Part shown: positions 1-8,841 of the stretch, piece after piece
Numbering within the stretch: position 1 is the stretch's first letter
Layout: every line of letters starts with the position of its first letter
Source of the DNA: Candidatus Woesearchaeota archaeon
GTDB taxonomy: Archaea; Nanobdellota; Nanobdellia; Woesearchaeales; DSVV01
Direction: 5' to 3'
Length of the DNA: 64,000 nt
Assembly: GCA_016214075.1 (NCBI GenBank)
Contig: JACRPI010000005.1
Location: 66,662-130,661, forward strand
The notes under the pieces: model-generated
Seen by the model: the letters and a program-made list of their open reading frames with translations, nothing else
The model's database searches: none
What the model was told of the DNA's origin: nothing
Program-made: the position numbers and the translations under genes

Positions 1-19
1 AAAACACCAGTGCAATTTT

Positions 20-592
20 TTATTCTCCATATTTCCTCCACTTAATATTGACATATGTTGAATGATTATTAAAAATAATGTGATTATCTTCTATTTCTTT
101 GATTAATGTTTCGTCTTTTGCCTTTTTGTACGATTCAAGCGTCATTCGTATGTCATGTACTTTGTACGGCAATAAATGCAAGGATAGTTCTTCTTTTTTA
201 TCAGAAAGTATCAAAAGATCACAATCAGAATCTTTCGTTGCAGTTCCTCTCGCAAAGCTTCCGAAAAGAACAATAATTCCCTCCGTATGTAATGCCTTAA
301 GAAAGGTACTAAAAAGGGGATACTTTCTCAAGAAAAGCTGCGTTTTGTAGAGTTCTGCATGAGTAAGAGACCATTTTGTCTCCAAGGTATCAAGATGCAG
401 TGCAAAGTATTTATTTTTGCCTTCAATCGTGCTTTTGAGAATCTTTGCATTTTCCAGTGCTCCAACAATATTTTGTGTGGTTTTCAAAGGTATTTTTGTT
501 AAGACACTTATCTCCCGCAAATAAAATTTCTTCTTATAATCTTTGAGATACAGTTGCAAGACATCCAATTCGCTGTTTCTTTTTAGGTACAT
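20..592 (-). CDS. HTH-fused MNT-type nucleotidyltransferase
   Basis: 190 residues. The N-terminal ~70 residues look like a winged helix (REISVLTKIPLKTTQNIVGAL). Residues ~108-130 carry the nucleotidyltransferase signature GSFARGTATKDSDCDLLIL, with the paired aspartates that bind metal in the MNT/pol-beta fold. Family knowledge: stand-alone MNT proteins often act as antitoxins of HEPN toxins or as small nucleotidyl transferases. No HEPN gene lies next to it in the window; its downstream side reaches the window edge. The ATG at 592 is chosen because an AT-rich TATA-like stretch (about 615-622) lies ~25 bases upstream, giving a leaderless transcript. A perfect palindrome sits between TATA and start, so autoregulation by the HTH part is plausible. 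The fold call is firm; the biological role is inferred. Confidence 0.8.
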   Translation of the reverse strand: MYLKRNSELDVLQLYLKDYKKKFYLREISVLTKIPLKTTQNIVGALENAKILKSTIEGKNKYFALHLDTLETKWSLTHAELYKTQLFLRKYPLFSTFLKALHTEGIIVLFGSFARGTATKDSDCDLLILSDKKEELSLHLLPYKVHDIRMTLESYKKAKDETLIKEIEDNHIIFNNHSTYVNIKWRKYGE

Positions 593-593
593 A

Positions 594-611
594 TGTATCT
601 ATTTAGATACA
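594..611. promoter_or_regulatory. Palindromic operator at the NTase gene start
   Basis: Perfect inverted repeat TGTATCTA-TT-TAGATACA, 8-bp arms with a 2-bp spacer. It begins 2 bases upstream of the minus-strand ATG at 592 and lies between that ATG and the likely TATA box, so a bound protein would block initiation. The winged-helix domain encoded by the adjacent gene is the natural candidate to bind it (inference). Confidence 0.6.
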
Positions 612-720
612 GTGCTTAATAAAGTTTTCTCCTTTTCTTTCTAACTTCTCAAACTACTCTCCTCCAGTAGCAACACCAACAATAACCTTTAAATAACACC
701 GCTCAAGACAATAAAGTACG

Positions 721-1272
721 ATGACAGAAACAACAGCGTTAGTGCGACTCAGCGATATTGTGGATTATCAAGGGGATCCAAGAGATGCGTACCAAGCAGT
801 AGTTTCAGGTCTAGAAAGAGGAACAATTATTACATCTCTTTCATCGTGGGAAGATGTGGGGTGTATACAATACGCGGTTGCTACAAATTCTCAAGCATGG
901 TATGCTCATCTTGAAGCGCAAGACAATCCTGCTGTTATTGAGGAAGCGCTTATTCTTCGCCAGCTCTTGCTTGACGCGGCGCTGGAGATGATGATTACAA
1001 GCGTTGATGGTGTTGATCCGCATGACTTGCTTCAGCTTTTGACAGAAAAAGTAGCGACAGATCGATTTTATGGAACACCAATTGGAAGGAATTTTGAACA
1101 ATCTGTTGAAAGATGTCTCCAAGAGGGAGCTCCTGTTGACGCAGATGCAGTGGCGTTGCTTCGTCTCAAGTTGCGTGAAAGCGCTCGCGCAGTTCCTCAG
1201 AATCATATTCTTGCTCATTATGTTGCGGATAAATTTGTTGCGGGCTATCAAAGCAGATATTCTGCTCTCTAA
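721..1272 (+). CDS. Conserved-looking protein of unknown function
   Basis: 183 residues, no signal peptide or membrane segment, mostly predicted helix, mildly acidic. I do not recognise a family. A TATA-like CTTTAAATAA at about 690 lies ~25-30 bases before the ATG at 721, so the gene is probably leaderless with its own promoter. It stands alone between the NTase gene (divergent) and the surface-protein locus. The reading frame is uninterrupted and its codon choice resembles its neighbours, which supports a real gene. Confidence 0.6.
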   Translation: MTETTALVRLSDIVDYQGDPRDAYQAVVSGLERGTIITSLSSWEDVGCIQYAVATNSQAWYAHLEAQDNPAVIEEALILRQLLLDAALEMMITSVDGVDPHDLLQLLTEKVATDRFYGTPIGRNFEQSVERCLQEGAPVDADAVALLRLKLRESARAVPQNHILAHYVADKFVAGYQSRYSAL

Positions 1273-1353
1273 TTTCTCTCTCGACAATTTCCAAACCTTT
1301 ATATATCTCTAAACCCCAAAAATCTCTTATTGTTCGGGAAAAGGGGAGATGTT

Positions 1354-3648
1354 GTGAAAAAGAGGGTCAGTAAACATATTTTTCATTCCAAAAAAGCGCA
1401 AGTCACGGTCTTTATTATAATCGGAATTCTCCTTATTGCGACAGTCGCGACAATTATTTATTTTCAAACGCAGTTCAAAAAAACACCAACATTCGAGCTT
1501 TCTGAAGATCCGGTGACGGCATATATCCAGCAATGTCTCGTTGACGTCACAGAAGAAGCAGTGCTTTTAGCAGGTCAGCGTGGTGGGTATCTCTACGAAG
1601 AAGCATTGAGCGATAAAGAAAAAGAAATCCTGCAACTCACTCCATTTAACAGCGATGTCCTCCTCCTCGCGAACGGAAAACAACAGCTTCCATACTGGTA
1701 TTATCAGAAAGCAGATGGTATTGATCGTGTCGCAATTCCAGAATTAGAAAAGACTGTTGAAGGAGATAATTCAATCCAAGATCAAATAGAACGATACATC
1801 GAAGAAAAAATGCCAGATTGTCTCAACAATTTTGAAGCGTTAACTCAAGCAGGACTAGAAATAGAACAAACAGGAAATCTCAGTATAGAAACAACACTCA
1901 ACGAAAACAGCGTGGACATCACCGCGACACTTCCGATAAATATAATCCAGGAAAGTGCGACAACAACGCAAGAATCGTTCTCCGCGCTTGTTCCAGTTGC
2001 GCTAAAAAAATCATACACGCTCGCGAGAGGAATTGCGGAGCATGAACTCGATACGCTTTTCCTCGAGCAGCAGACAAGAAATCTCCTCGCGATGTACAGT
2101 CAGGTGGACAAAGAGTATCTTCCGCCGATGGCAGGCGGTCTCAGATTTGAGCCATGCGCGAATCGCGTCTTTTGGTTTTATAATGCGGTCGAGACTGATG
2201 TGCAGCAAATGCTTGCGGGAAATATTCCTTATCTAAAAATCGCGGGAACAAACTATGGCGAAATTACAATTGATAAAAAAATGGAAGCGGATGATGAAAC
2301 ACGGGAGCTCAGACAAGGAGTTTTCGATGGATTCACGCAATATCTTGATGAACAGCTTCTTGGGGATATGTCCTACGACACCATGACTGCGTCGATAAAT
2401 TATCAAACAAATTATCCTATGGAATTATATTTTGGAAACAATGTAGGGTATGGACTTCTTCAGCCAAGTGTTTTTGAAATCAATATCCTCATCGCGAATC
2501 TTTGTATGTTTGAGTACAATTATCTTTACAACCTCAAATACCCTGTTGTTGTTTCTGTTGTTGATCCGGAAAGTACAATTGAAGGCAATGCGTTTGTGTT
2601 CCAGTTCCCGATGCAAGTCGTCATTAAAAATAATTATCCGAGAGTAAAACTGAACGACGTGCTTAGAGACGTGTATAGAATTCCAGAAACAACAGATGAG
2701 CCAACGTATCAGTGTGATCCAGAGCAACGTCTGAGTGGAGAAAGTACAGTCACGGTAGAAGATCCAAAAGGCGCACCTGTAGACGGCGCAGTGATTACAT
2801 TCCAGTGCGGTCCAACGTATGTGTATGAGTATGACATAAATGGAACAGTAAGCGCGGTGAATAAATTTGCAGACACCTGTCACATGGGAACAACAGATGA
2901 GAATGGAGAACTCTCCACGACATTCCCTCCATGCATTGGATCTGGTGTGATTACGGTGCAGCATCCAAATTATGTGGAGAAGAGCGCGGCGACAGGAGAC
3001 ATTGTGCAGGGAAAATCCTTTGAAGAAACAATCAAATTAGATAAAGTGTACACAAGAGAAATCACTATTCAGAAATATTTCATTGCGCCGCCAGGTCCAA
3101 CAAATGAAGAAGGTATTGGCGTGCATCTCGATGAAGCTGGAAATGTGATCGCGTGCAACGTGAATATGGATCCAAAAGAATTTTTTAGCTACGAATCAGC
3201 GATTATCAGCTTAACAAAACTCGACACAGAAAATGGAATGTTGAACGCAGCGCCGATCGCGGTGTATGAAGTTGCGACAGGTGAACCAACGACATTGGAT
3301 ATTGCGCCAGGAGAATATTATGTAGATATTATGTTGCTTAGAGAAGAACGATATATGGGAGAAATGACAATTAAAGCAAACAGTGAATCATTGCAAACAA
3401 CATCAACAGTTGGAACAGAAACGATTTATTATCCAGAAGAGGATGTGTTAATTCCACAAACGTTCACTGGCGGTGCGGTGTTCCTTTGGAATGTGACTGC
3501 GGCGGAATTAGAAAGCGATGATATGGTACAGTTCAGTGTGTTTGACGAAGGACCGCCAACAACTGTGGAGCAAGTAGGCGCGCCATTATTACATCGAGAA
3601 GCATGTGCGAATTTATTGCCAGAGTTAGTGGAGCCGAATGTGGAGTAA
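1354..3648 (+). CDS. Prepilin-like large surface protein (paralogue A)
   Basis: About 764 residues from a GTG at 1354, chosen because GGGGAG lies 6 bases upstream; an in-frame TTG at 1330 is less likely. The N terminus is basic, then KKAQVTVFIIIGILLIATV, a hydrophobic segment directly after K-K-A-Q. This is the arrangement cleaved by archaeal prepilin peptidase (class III signal). The next ~120 residues (QCLVDVTEEAVLLAGQRGGYLY, LPYWYYQ, DCLNNFEAL) match the protein at 12405-14375, so the two are paralogues. The C-terminal half looks like beta-sandwich, with a carboxypeptidase-regulatory-like stretch around residues 465-545. Likely exposed at the cell surface. Function unknown; a minor pilin or cell-surface scaffold is a guess. 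Confidence 0.75.
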   Translation: MKKRVSKHIFHSKKAQVTVFIIIGILLIATVATIIYFQTQFKKTPTFELSEDPVTAYIQQCLVDVTEEAVLLAGQRGGYLYEEALSDKEKEILQLTPFNSDVLLLANGKQQLPYWYYQKADGIDRVAIPELEKTVEGDNSIQDQIERYIEEKMPDCLNNFEALTQAGLEIEQTGNLSIETTLNENSVDITATLPINIIQESATTTQESFSALVPVALKKSYTLARGIAEHELDTLFLEQQTRNLLAMYSQVDKEYLPPMAGGLRFEPCANRVFWFYNAVETDVQQMLAGNIPYLKIAGTNYGEITIDKKMEADDETRELRQGVFDGFTQYLDEQLLGDMSYDTMTASINYQTNYPMELYFGNNVGYGLLQPSVFEINILIANLCMFEYNYLYNLKYPVVVSVVDPESTIEGNAFVFQFPMQVVIKNNYPRVKLNDVLRDVYRIPETTDEPTYQCDPEQRLSGESTVTVEDPKGAPVDGAVITFQCGPTYVYEYDINGTVSAVNKFADTCHMGTTDENGELSTTFPPCIGSGVITVQHPNYVEKSAATGDIVQGKSFEETIKLDKVYTREITIQKYFIAPPGPTNEEGIGVHLDEAGNVIACNVNMDPKEFFSYESAIISLTKLDTENGMLNAAPIAVYEVATGEPTTLDIAPGEYYVDIMLLREERYMGEMTIKANSESLQTTSTVGTETIYYPEEDVLIPQTFTGGAVFLWNVTAAELESDDMVQFSVFDEGPPTTVEQVGAPLLHREACANLLPELVEPNVE

Positions 3649-3737
3649 TAAAATGATACAGAAGACACAGCACGCAGAAGAAAAAAAGAAAACAGAAAAA
3701 GCACTACAAATACACAACACTCACCCTCAAGACCTTG

Positions 3738-3781
3738 TACTGTCAGGGGGACCCATTGCACTTGAGTGCAATGGGGTTTTA
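3738..3781 (+). repeat. GTCAGGGGGACCC hairpin element, copy E1
   Basis: TGTCAGGGGGACCC leader followed by a 10-bp perfect stem (CCCATTGCAC / GTGCAATGGG, loop TTGA) and GGTTTT. It lies ~95 bases after the stop at 3648 and ~70 before the next start. The leader recurs at 25302 and 28191 and, reversed, at 60360, with other stem sequences; 46041 has a shortened leader. The 200-base gap 3649-3848 holds nothing else that I can identify. Confidence 0.75.
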
Positions 3782-3848
3782 TGGAGTTAGTGTAAATATA
3801 AAATAATCACGCAAACAATTTTAACGAGAAAAAAACGAAGCGAAAACA

Positions 3849-6800
3849 ATGAAACAAAAAAGAATCAAACAATTAATAGCGCTCTTCATGATCTTCCTAT
3901 TTACTTCTCTCCCTGTTGCGTTTGCGTCAACAACAATGACCATAAACTCCTACGCGGGAAAAGATGAGGTCGCCGGCTACCTCAGCACGTACGATGATTA
4001 CCTTGCAGTAGAAGTAGAAGTGACACCTGATACTGAAACCGACACATTCGCAAACTTCTCAGAAGACAATATTTATGTTAATGTGTTCGGTAAAAAAGAA
4101 GCGTTTGACAGCTGCGAACAAGATGGCGATGACTACATCTGCGCATACACGACAAGTACAGCGGATAGAACAGCGGCAGAAAAAACCCTCACCATATCAG
4201 TAATAGATGACGACAGCAGTATTGCTGCGGAAGAAGAAACAACAGTGTACATTGATGGAGAAAATCCAACATTCGTAAGCGCAAGGTATCCAAATTATTT
4301 TACCGACGCGGTAAACATTTCTGTTGAATTGGAAGATGAAACATGTACATCATGTGGCAGTGATGTGTGCAGCGGTTTTGATCGCTTGGAAATATGGATG
4401 AACAACACAATCAAGCAAAACATTTCAATAAATGGTGAAGCAGGAGATTGTGATTATGAAACTGTTTTCGAAACATCAGTCACTGATCTTGGGGCGAGTG
4501 AAGGTGCGCAACAAATCTGTCTTTACATCTACGATAATGTGCAAAACACGAACAAACGTTGCAGTAGTATTACTGTTGACAGCCAAGGTCCTTCAATTTC
4601 CACATCATCCTTTGTCATAAAAGATGATAACCAAAACCCTATCGAGCACATCAGCGATACAGCAATTCACGCGACAGTTTCTGTCAACATCACAGAAACA
4701 GGCGCTGGATTAGACACAAGCACAGTCTATGCGAATCTCTCCAATCTCAACGATGAAATTGAAGAAGATTATAATGAAATGGAAGCGGCGTGTGATGAGT
4801 ATGAAGATGGTTTGTTCATTTGCTCATGGGATATATATGTAGACACAGCAGAAACAAGTGCGACAGTAAAAATTTATGCAGAAGACAATGCGGGAAATAG
4901 CAATGTCCTCACAAAAACAGTGGGATTTATTGAAGACAGCACAGCGCCGATTGTGGTAAGCCTCACTTCTGCGTTTGATGATTATTTCAATGCAAAGAAT
5001 AATACACTCACGTTAGAAATTCAAGAAGACGGAAGCGGGTTTGATGATCTCAATGTATATCTTGATCTGAGTGAATTGCAGTTAGGAAGCAAGCAGGCAG
5101 ATTCATGTTCTCAATCTGGCACAAGCTGGTATTGCTACTGGGAAAGCTTTGCGATTCCAAGTTCAGTGTCGCACGGAGAAAATATTGATATTGTGCCAGA
5201 TGTGGTGACAGATGACGCGGGCAATGATTTCGACGCTACAACAGTGGAAGAAGTATCATTTGTCTACGATGAAGAAGCGCCAATCTTTCTGAACGTCACC
5301 ATGGGCGCGCTCGGCAGAGAAGCGGATGTCATTACAGAAGGCGATGTCGTTTATATCCTCGCGTATCTTGAAGAGGATGTCAGCGGATTAGAAGAAAGCA
5401 ATGTTCTTGCGGATTATAGCGCCTTTGAAGACAGCAATGAAAATGAAGAAGCGTCCTATTGTACAGAAGTCAATGATAATATTTGGGAATGTTATTGGGA
5501 ATATACAGGAGCGCTTGATACTGGAGAAGATGTTGAGCTCACGATGATTGCGACAGATAACGCGGGCAACACAAAAGACAGCGATGATGACGATGTCGTC
5601 GCGGAAAGTCATGTTGTCAGCATTGTTGAAGGCGAAGTAGATTATTGGGACGCGGAAGCAGACGTTGATGATCTTCCGTATTTGAATCCAAACTTTTTGT
5701 ATTTCACGAGCAGTGGCACGATTATTCGATTAGACACAGAGTTAGAATCAGCGTCAGGAACTGTTCCCTACATCCATGCGTACCAAATCCAATCCTGTCA
5801 GGCAGGAGTGTTCCTTGCGGAAAATCAGACAGCTGCGGTCAGTATGTATGACGCGGCGATTGTCGGACAATATTATTATGACACAGCAGATAAAAGCGCG
5901 AAATATGCGCTCGTCAACATTCCGTCGTTCTTTTATGGAAAAGTAAATATGACCGTGAGTGAAGGAAGTACAATCGAAATTACTTGTACTGCGACAGTCA
6001 CGCAGGCGCGATCGATGTACGCGGATATTTATTCACCAGATGAAGAAGTAAATATTACAACCTCTGTTCCGTTGATGGGTGGTTTGTATACAGAGCCAAG
6101 TCTTGCGTCTGTGGATAAAATTCAGACAATGGCGAAATTTATTGAAACATTGGGAAAAATCACCAACTTCCTCGGAAAATGGACAGAATGGGGAACAAAG
6201 ATTTGCAGTCCGATTAATGGAGTTCGCGTCATTGCGAATAATTTAGTGACTATTTTGAAAGCAATAAACACATTGGCAGTCGGAGAAGCGACAGGTGTTG
6301 TTGCAGGTGGTGTGAAAGTCACGAATACACTAAACAATGTATGGTACGGATATTATTCAAAGGATGAAGTTGCTTCTGCAAAAGGAGAAACAATCACGCA
6401 GACAGAAGTAGGAGATACAGGGGTAATGGAAAACCAATATAGAAGCGGCGGTGCTCCATTCTCGAACAAATACAAGATGCTTAGTTTAGGATACCTTTGC
6501 GACACTGTCCTCTGCGAAAGTTGTTCAGAAAACTGGAACGAATTACTGTTGAAAGGACAGAGAGGAGAAACAGAAACAATAGGTGGCTATGTTGGTGGAG
6601 AATGGGTTCCAAACTTGCTCGGACAAAAATTCACCTTCCCCTTCAATCCACGAGAAAACTTAGTGATTGCGTTAGTTTGCAATCCTCCTTGTGTGCCAGG
6701 ATTATACGCGCAGTTGAATGTGTATTATCAAATTTTGATTGCCTACAATACGTGCTTGAATGTCGCGGTCGCGAAAGGAGAAGATGTCATGCAGTGTGAG

Positions 6801-7178
6801 CAGTTCCTCAGCGCGCAGATTTGTCAGAATGTCGTGAATGCGTTCTTCTGGCATTGGTTTTACGGATTGAAGAATCTTGTTGTTGCGAATGCAGTGGGAC
6901 AAGTCTTTGACTTCATCAAAGAAACAGTGTTCAATTGTCCGACAGGAGAAGATAGCGAAGCAAATCCAATCCCATTGTGTAGTACATGGCGGGGCATTAT
7001 GGCATTAACGACAATAGTCACCACAGTGGTCGATACAGTAAATACTGTACAAGGCTTGTTTAACATGAATTGGAATTTGACAGGCAATGAAACTGCTGAA
7101 GAACAGCAGGACGCGTTAGAAACAGATGTGGAAACAAATATTGGCGATCAGTTAGGAACAACACCGAGTTATGGGTAG
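3849..7178 (+). CDS. Large secreted protein with Ig-like domains
   Basis: 1109 residues. A clear Sec signal (basic KQKRIKQ, hydrophobic core, LPVAFA cleavage region) closely matches the signal of the 2021-residue protein at 14539 (LFTSLPVAFA versus LFTTLPVAFA). Residues ~30-600 form about five beta-sandwich Ig-like units with recurring W/C pairs (YICAY, FICSWD, WYCYWES, WECYWEY) and 'DNAGN' turns. Residues ~700-1100 are different: Cys-rich, with hydrophobic stretches (around 735-790, 950-1010 and 1050-1080) that may be membrane-associated. PIN toxin gene 1 starts 4 bases after its stop codon, so the two are probably co-transcribed. Surface location is well supported; its role is unknown. Confidence 0.75.
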   Translation: MKQKRIKQLIALFMIFLFTSLPVAFASTTMTINSYAGKDEVAGYLSTYDDYLAVEVEVTPDTETDTFANFSEDNIYVNVFGKKEAFDSCEQDGDDYICAYTTSTADRTAAEKTLTISVIDDDSSIAAEEETTVYIDGENPTFVSARYPNYFTDAVNISVELEDETCTSCGSDVCSGFDRLEIWMNNTIKQNISINGEAGDCDYETVFETSVTDLGASEGAQQICLYIYDNVQNTNKRCSSITVDSQGPSISTSSFVIKDDNQNPIEHISDTAIHATVSVNITETGAGLDTSTVYANLSNLNDEIEEDYNEMEAACDEYEDGLFICSWDIYVDTAETSATVKIYAEDNAGNSNVLTKTVGFIEDSTAPIVVSLTSAFDDYFNAKNNTLTLEIQEDGSGFDDLNVYLDLSELQLGSKQADSCSQSGTSWYCYWESFAIPSSVSHGENIDIVPDVVTDDAGNDFDATTVEEVSFVYDEEAPIFLNVTMGALGREADVITEGDVVYILAYLEEDVSGLEESNVLADYSAFEDSNENEEASYCTEVNDNIWECYWEYTGALDTGEDVELTMIATDNAGNTKDSDDDDVVAESHVVSIVEGEVDYWDAEADVDDLPYLNPNFLYFTSSGTIIRLDTELESASGTVPYIHAYQIQSCQAGVFLAENQTAAVSMYDAAIVGQYYYDTADKSAKYALVNIPSFFYGKVNMTVSEGSTIEITCTATVTQARSMYADIYSPDEEVNITTSVPLMGGLYTEPSLASVDKIQTMAKFIETLGKITNFLGKWTEWGTKICSPINGVRVIANNLVTILKAINTLAVGEATGVVAGGVKVTNTLNNVWYGYYSKDEVASAKGETITQTEVGDTGVMENQYRSGGAPFSNKYKMLSLGYLCDTVLCESCSENWNELLLKGQRGETETIGGYVGGEWVPNLLGQKFTFPFNPRENLVIALVCNPPCVPGLYAQLNVYYQILIAYNTCLNVAVAKGEDVMQCEQFLSAQICQNVVNAFFWHWFYGLKNLVVANAVGQVFDFIKETVFNCPTGEDSEANPIPLCSTWRGIMALTTIVTTVVDTVNTVQGLFNMNWNLTGNETAEEQQDALETDVETNIGDQLGTTPSYG

Positions 7179-7181
7179 AAA

Positions 7182-7706
7182 ATGGAAAAAAGAATACTGC
7201 TTGATACAAATGTGTATGGGAAACTAGTTGAAGATACATTCATTTTTCCTTTATTACTAGATCAAAAAACGTGTAATAATCTTGTTGTTTATGGTACTGA
7301 TGTTATTAGAAAAGAACTTCGCGCGATATCAAAGAAAGCGACAGATAAAAAAGGTCAGAAGATTAGGTTGTATACATTATATGTCTATGATAACCTTATA
7401 ACAAAAGCGAATCATACTTTGAGAGTGAATAATTTTATTGAATGTTTGGCGCAATTATACATGAATGGATATAAGATAAGAGGTGGTGGAGTTGGAGAAG
7501 CAGAGATCAAAAATGATTTCCTGATAGTTGCATGTGCAACATTGCATAATTTAGATATTGTTATCTCAGATGATAAGCGGACGATGCTCAGCACAGCTGC
7601 TCTTGCTGCGTACAAATGGGTTAATCAAAAACAAGGTTTTCAAAATCCAAATTATATGCACTATATTACATTTAGAGATAAATTACTTAAGAAGGGTGGT
7701 ATTTAA
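7182..7706 (+). CDS. PIN-domain ribonuclease toxin 1
   Basis: 174 residues. PIN-fold acidic residues are visible: Asp8 in LLDTNVYG, the Glu in IRKEL (~45), the Asp in NDFLIV (~111) and SDDKRTM (~130). PIN toxins of VapC type cleave tRNA, rRNA or mRNA and are restrained by a small antitoxin. The start lies 3 bases after the stop of the secreted-protein gene. The last 20 bases overlap the 3' end of an opposing small gene (7687-7812). Paralogues lie at 8196 and 10890 in the same arrangement. Fold confident; toxin role inferred from family and context. Confidence 0.8.
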   Translation: MEKRILLDTNVYGKLVEDTFIFPLLLDQKTCNNLVVYGTDVIRKELRAISKKATDKKGQKIRLYTLYVYDNLITKANHTLRVNNFIECLAQLYMNGYKIRGGGVGEAEIKNDFLIVACATLHNLDIVISDDKRTMLSTAALAAYKWVNQKQGFQNPNYMHYITFRDKLLKKGGI

Positions 7707-7812
7707 TGAATGCGCGCAATGCTTTCATAAACTCGGGATCTTTTTTAGCTTCCTCGACCTCTTTAATAAACGCTTTTACTGTTTTCCATTTATACTTTGT
7801 TTTCTTTTCCAT
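7687..7812 (-). CDS. Small antitoxin-like protein 1
   Basis: 41 residues from the ATG at 7812 (MEKKTKYK...). The core EVEEAKKDPEFMKALRAFIK is shared with the small proteins at 8699-8833 (DIENAKKDPEFVKALKRFIK) and 11398-11526 (EIEKAKRDPEFVKALKAFIR), each converging on a PIN gene. The open frame extends upstream to 7905, but that part is repeated promoter DNA, so the inner ATG is preferred. A TATA-like ATTTAAATATA lies just upstream. Highly charged, single amphipathic helix. An antitoxin role is inferred from strict pairing with PIN genes; no experiment is known to me. Confidence 0.65.
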   Translation of the reverse strand: MEKKTKYKWKTVKAFIKEVEEAKKDPEFMKALRAFIKYHPS

Positions 7813-7820
7813 AATAACAA

Positions 7821-8022
7821 TAACGCAACCATTATATTTAAATTTTACTATAAAAAAGCAACAAATCGCCAAGCAGTGCAAGATACACGCACCAGCAACA
7901 TCCACATAGTATATTTATATAATTATTAGTAAATAAAAAATACAAAAAAGAGAAGGAAAAACACACAGGAAATTGGAATGAAATCCCACCAAAGAAAATA
8001 TTACGGAAGTTTGTTTGTGATT
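7821..8022. repeat. Duplicated divergent-promoter region, copy 1
   Basis: This stretch recurs at 8842-9043 at a constant offset of 1021 bases with only a few mismatches. It covers the antitoxin promoter, an ACACGCACCAGCA box, a TATA-like TATATTTATATAA, the ribosome-binding region and the first 15 codons of the MKSHQ protein. It therefore marks a duplication of the whole secreted gene/PIN/antitoxin unit. Confidence 0.85.
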
Positions 8023-8199
8023 ATAGTAAACGCACTAAATAATTGTGATAGGAGTAGTGCGTTTACTATCCCTCTGAGGCGATATACCCATTCAATAATA
8101 AATCGCCTCAGAGATATGTTTTTGATAGTAGCGACAGCGATGTTGTTGACGAATTATGAAAATAAGGATTTGGTGGGGATGGCGGTGATTCCTCTATGA
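7978..8199 (+). pseudogene. Truncated, element-interrupted copy of the MKSHQ surface gene
   Basis: 73-codon open frame. The first 15 codons match the start of the gene at 8999. Then 93 bp (31 codons, in frame) of two-hairpin DNA intervene, after which MFLIVATAMLLT resumes the match, fading after ~20 more codons at GMAVIPL. The other ~590 residues of the full-length gene are missing. The stop TGA overlaps the ATG of PIN gene 2 (ATGA), so translation through the remnant could still feed the toxin gene. Best read as a decayed duplicate that may persist as a leader peptide; a functional small membrane peptide cannot be excluded. Confidence 0.75.
8023..8115. mobile_element. Two-hairpin element, copy 1 (inside the MKSHQ remnant)
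   Basis: Exactly 93 bp absent from the intact paralogue (GTGATT|ATGTTTTT at 9038-9051). Hairpin 1: 15-bp perfect arms 8023-8037 and 8055-8069, 17-base loop. Hairpin 2: 12-bp arms 8072-8083 and 8102-8113, 18-base loop. No target duplication beyond an ambiguous AT; the left flank is TTAT. Similar layouts occur at 24188 and 48376. The lack of target duplication and the paired terminal hairpins resemble IS200/IS605-derived non-autonomous elements, but the stems differ in sequence between copies. Confidence 0.7.
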
Positions 8200-8711
8200 A
8201 ACGAATACTGCTCGATACAAATGTGTATGGAAGATTAATGGAAGATAAGGAATTTTTGTCTCGATTACTGATATTAGTCCCTTCTTTCTTTGTGGTATAT
8301 GGTTCTACTATTATTAGGCAGGAGTTGCGTGACATTTCTAAAAAGGCAAAATTTCAGGGAAAAAGTAAAAGAACATTTGCGCTTTCTGTTTACGATGCTT
8401 TTATTAGAAAAGAGAACCACACACTCCAAAACACAGATCTTATTCTTCTCATTGCGCATAAATATTTTGAAGCATATAAACAAAAAAAAGGAAGCTTCTC
8501 CTTTGATGAGTTGCTTGTTGACTTTACGCTTGTTGCTCTTGCGTCATTTCATAAATTAGATCTTATTGTTTCTAATGATAAGAGAACTATGGTATCAGAT
8601 AAAGCGAAGGCAGCATTTTCTCAAGTAAACACTCAATATCAATTAAGAACTCCTGAATTTTACACTTATGAAAATTTTAAAAAGTATGTGGGAGGAAATC
8701 AACTACGATGA
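8196..8711 (+). CDS. PIN-domain ribonuclease toxin 2
   Basis: 171 residues, starting in an ATGA overlap with the truncated surface gene. PIN motifs: LLDTNVYGRL, IRQELRD, VDFTLVALAS and SNDKRTM; the penultimate acidic pair reads ND rather than DD. More divergent from PIN 1 and PIN 3 than they are from each other, particularly in the middle and at the C terminus. It converges with its partner at 8699-8833, overlapping by 13 bases. The surface gene that normally precedes these PIN genes has decayed here, yet toxin and partner are both intact, which argues that the pair is selected on its own. Confidence 0.78.
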   Translation: MKRILLDTNVYGRLMEDKEFLSRLLILVPSFFVVYGSTIIRQELRDISKKAKFQGKSKRTFALSVYDAFIRKENHTLQNTDLILLIAHKYFEAYKQKKGSFSFDELLVDFTLVALASFHKLDLIVSNDKRTMVSDKAKAAFSQVNTQYQLRTPEFYTYENFKKYVGGNQLR

Positions 8712-8833
8712 GCACTCAATTTAATAAAACGCTTCAAAGCTTTAACGAATTCAGGATCTTTCTTAGCGTTTTCAATATCTCTGAGCAGCTTTTGTACTTT
8801 TTTATCCTCTGCCAACGATTTTTCTTGTTTCAT
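8699..8833 (-). CDS. Small antitoxin-like protein 2
   Basis: 44 residues from the ATG at 8833 (47 if the in-frame ATG at 8842 is used; the latter sits ~22-25 bases from the ATTTAAATATA box and would suit a leaderless start). Core DIENAKKDPEFVKALKRFIK as in the two sister proteins, with a variable Lys/Glu-rich N terminus. Its stop lies inside the 3' end of PIN gene 2. Inferred antitoxin of that PIN protein. Confidence 0.65.
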   Translation of the reverse strand: MKQEKSLAEDKKVQKLLRDIENAKKDPEFVKALKRFIKLSAHRS

Positions 8834-8841
8834 ACCACTCA

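Noticed and set aside
2425-2964. Long minus-strand open frames under the large surface genes (also 17185-17697 and 32787-33317)
   Set aside because: They mirror AT-poor third positions of real genes, are rich in Cys/Ile/Arg, and have no promoter or ribosome-binding site.
3738-3781. GGGGGACCC hairpins as ordinary intrinsic terminators
   Set aside because: The constant leader and mirrored changes are not needed for termination, one copy (60328) is reversed, and one (28191) lies before genes on both sides.
8025-8117. The 31-residue insert in the 73-residue MKSHQ protein as a protein domain
   Set aside because: It is explained entirely by the two hairpins, absent from the paralogue, and has no protein-like composition.
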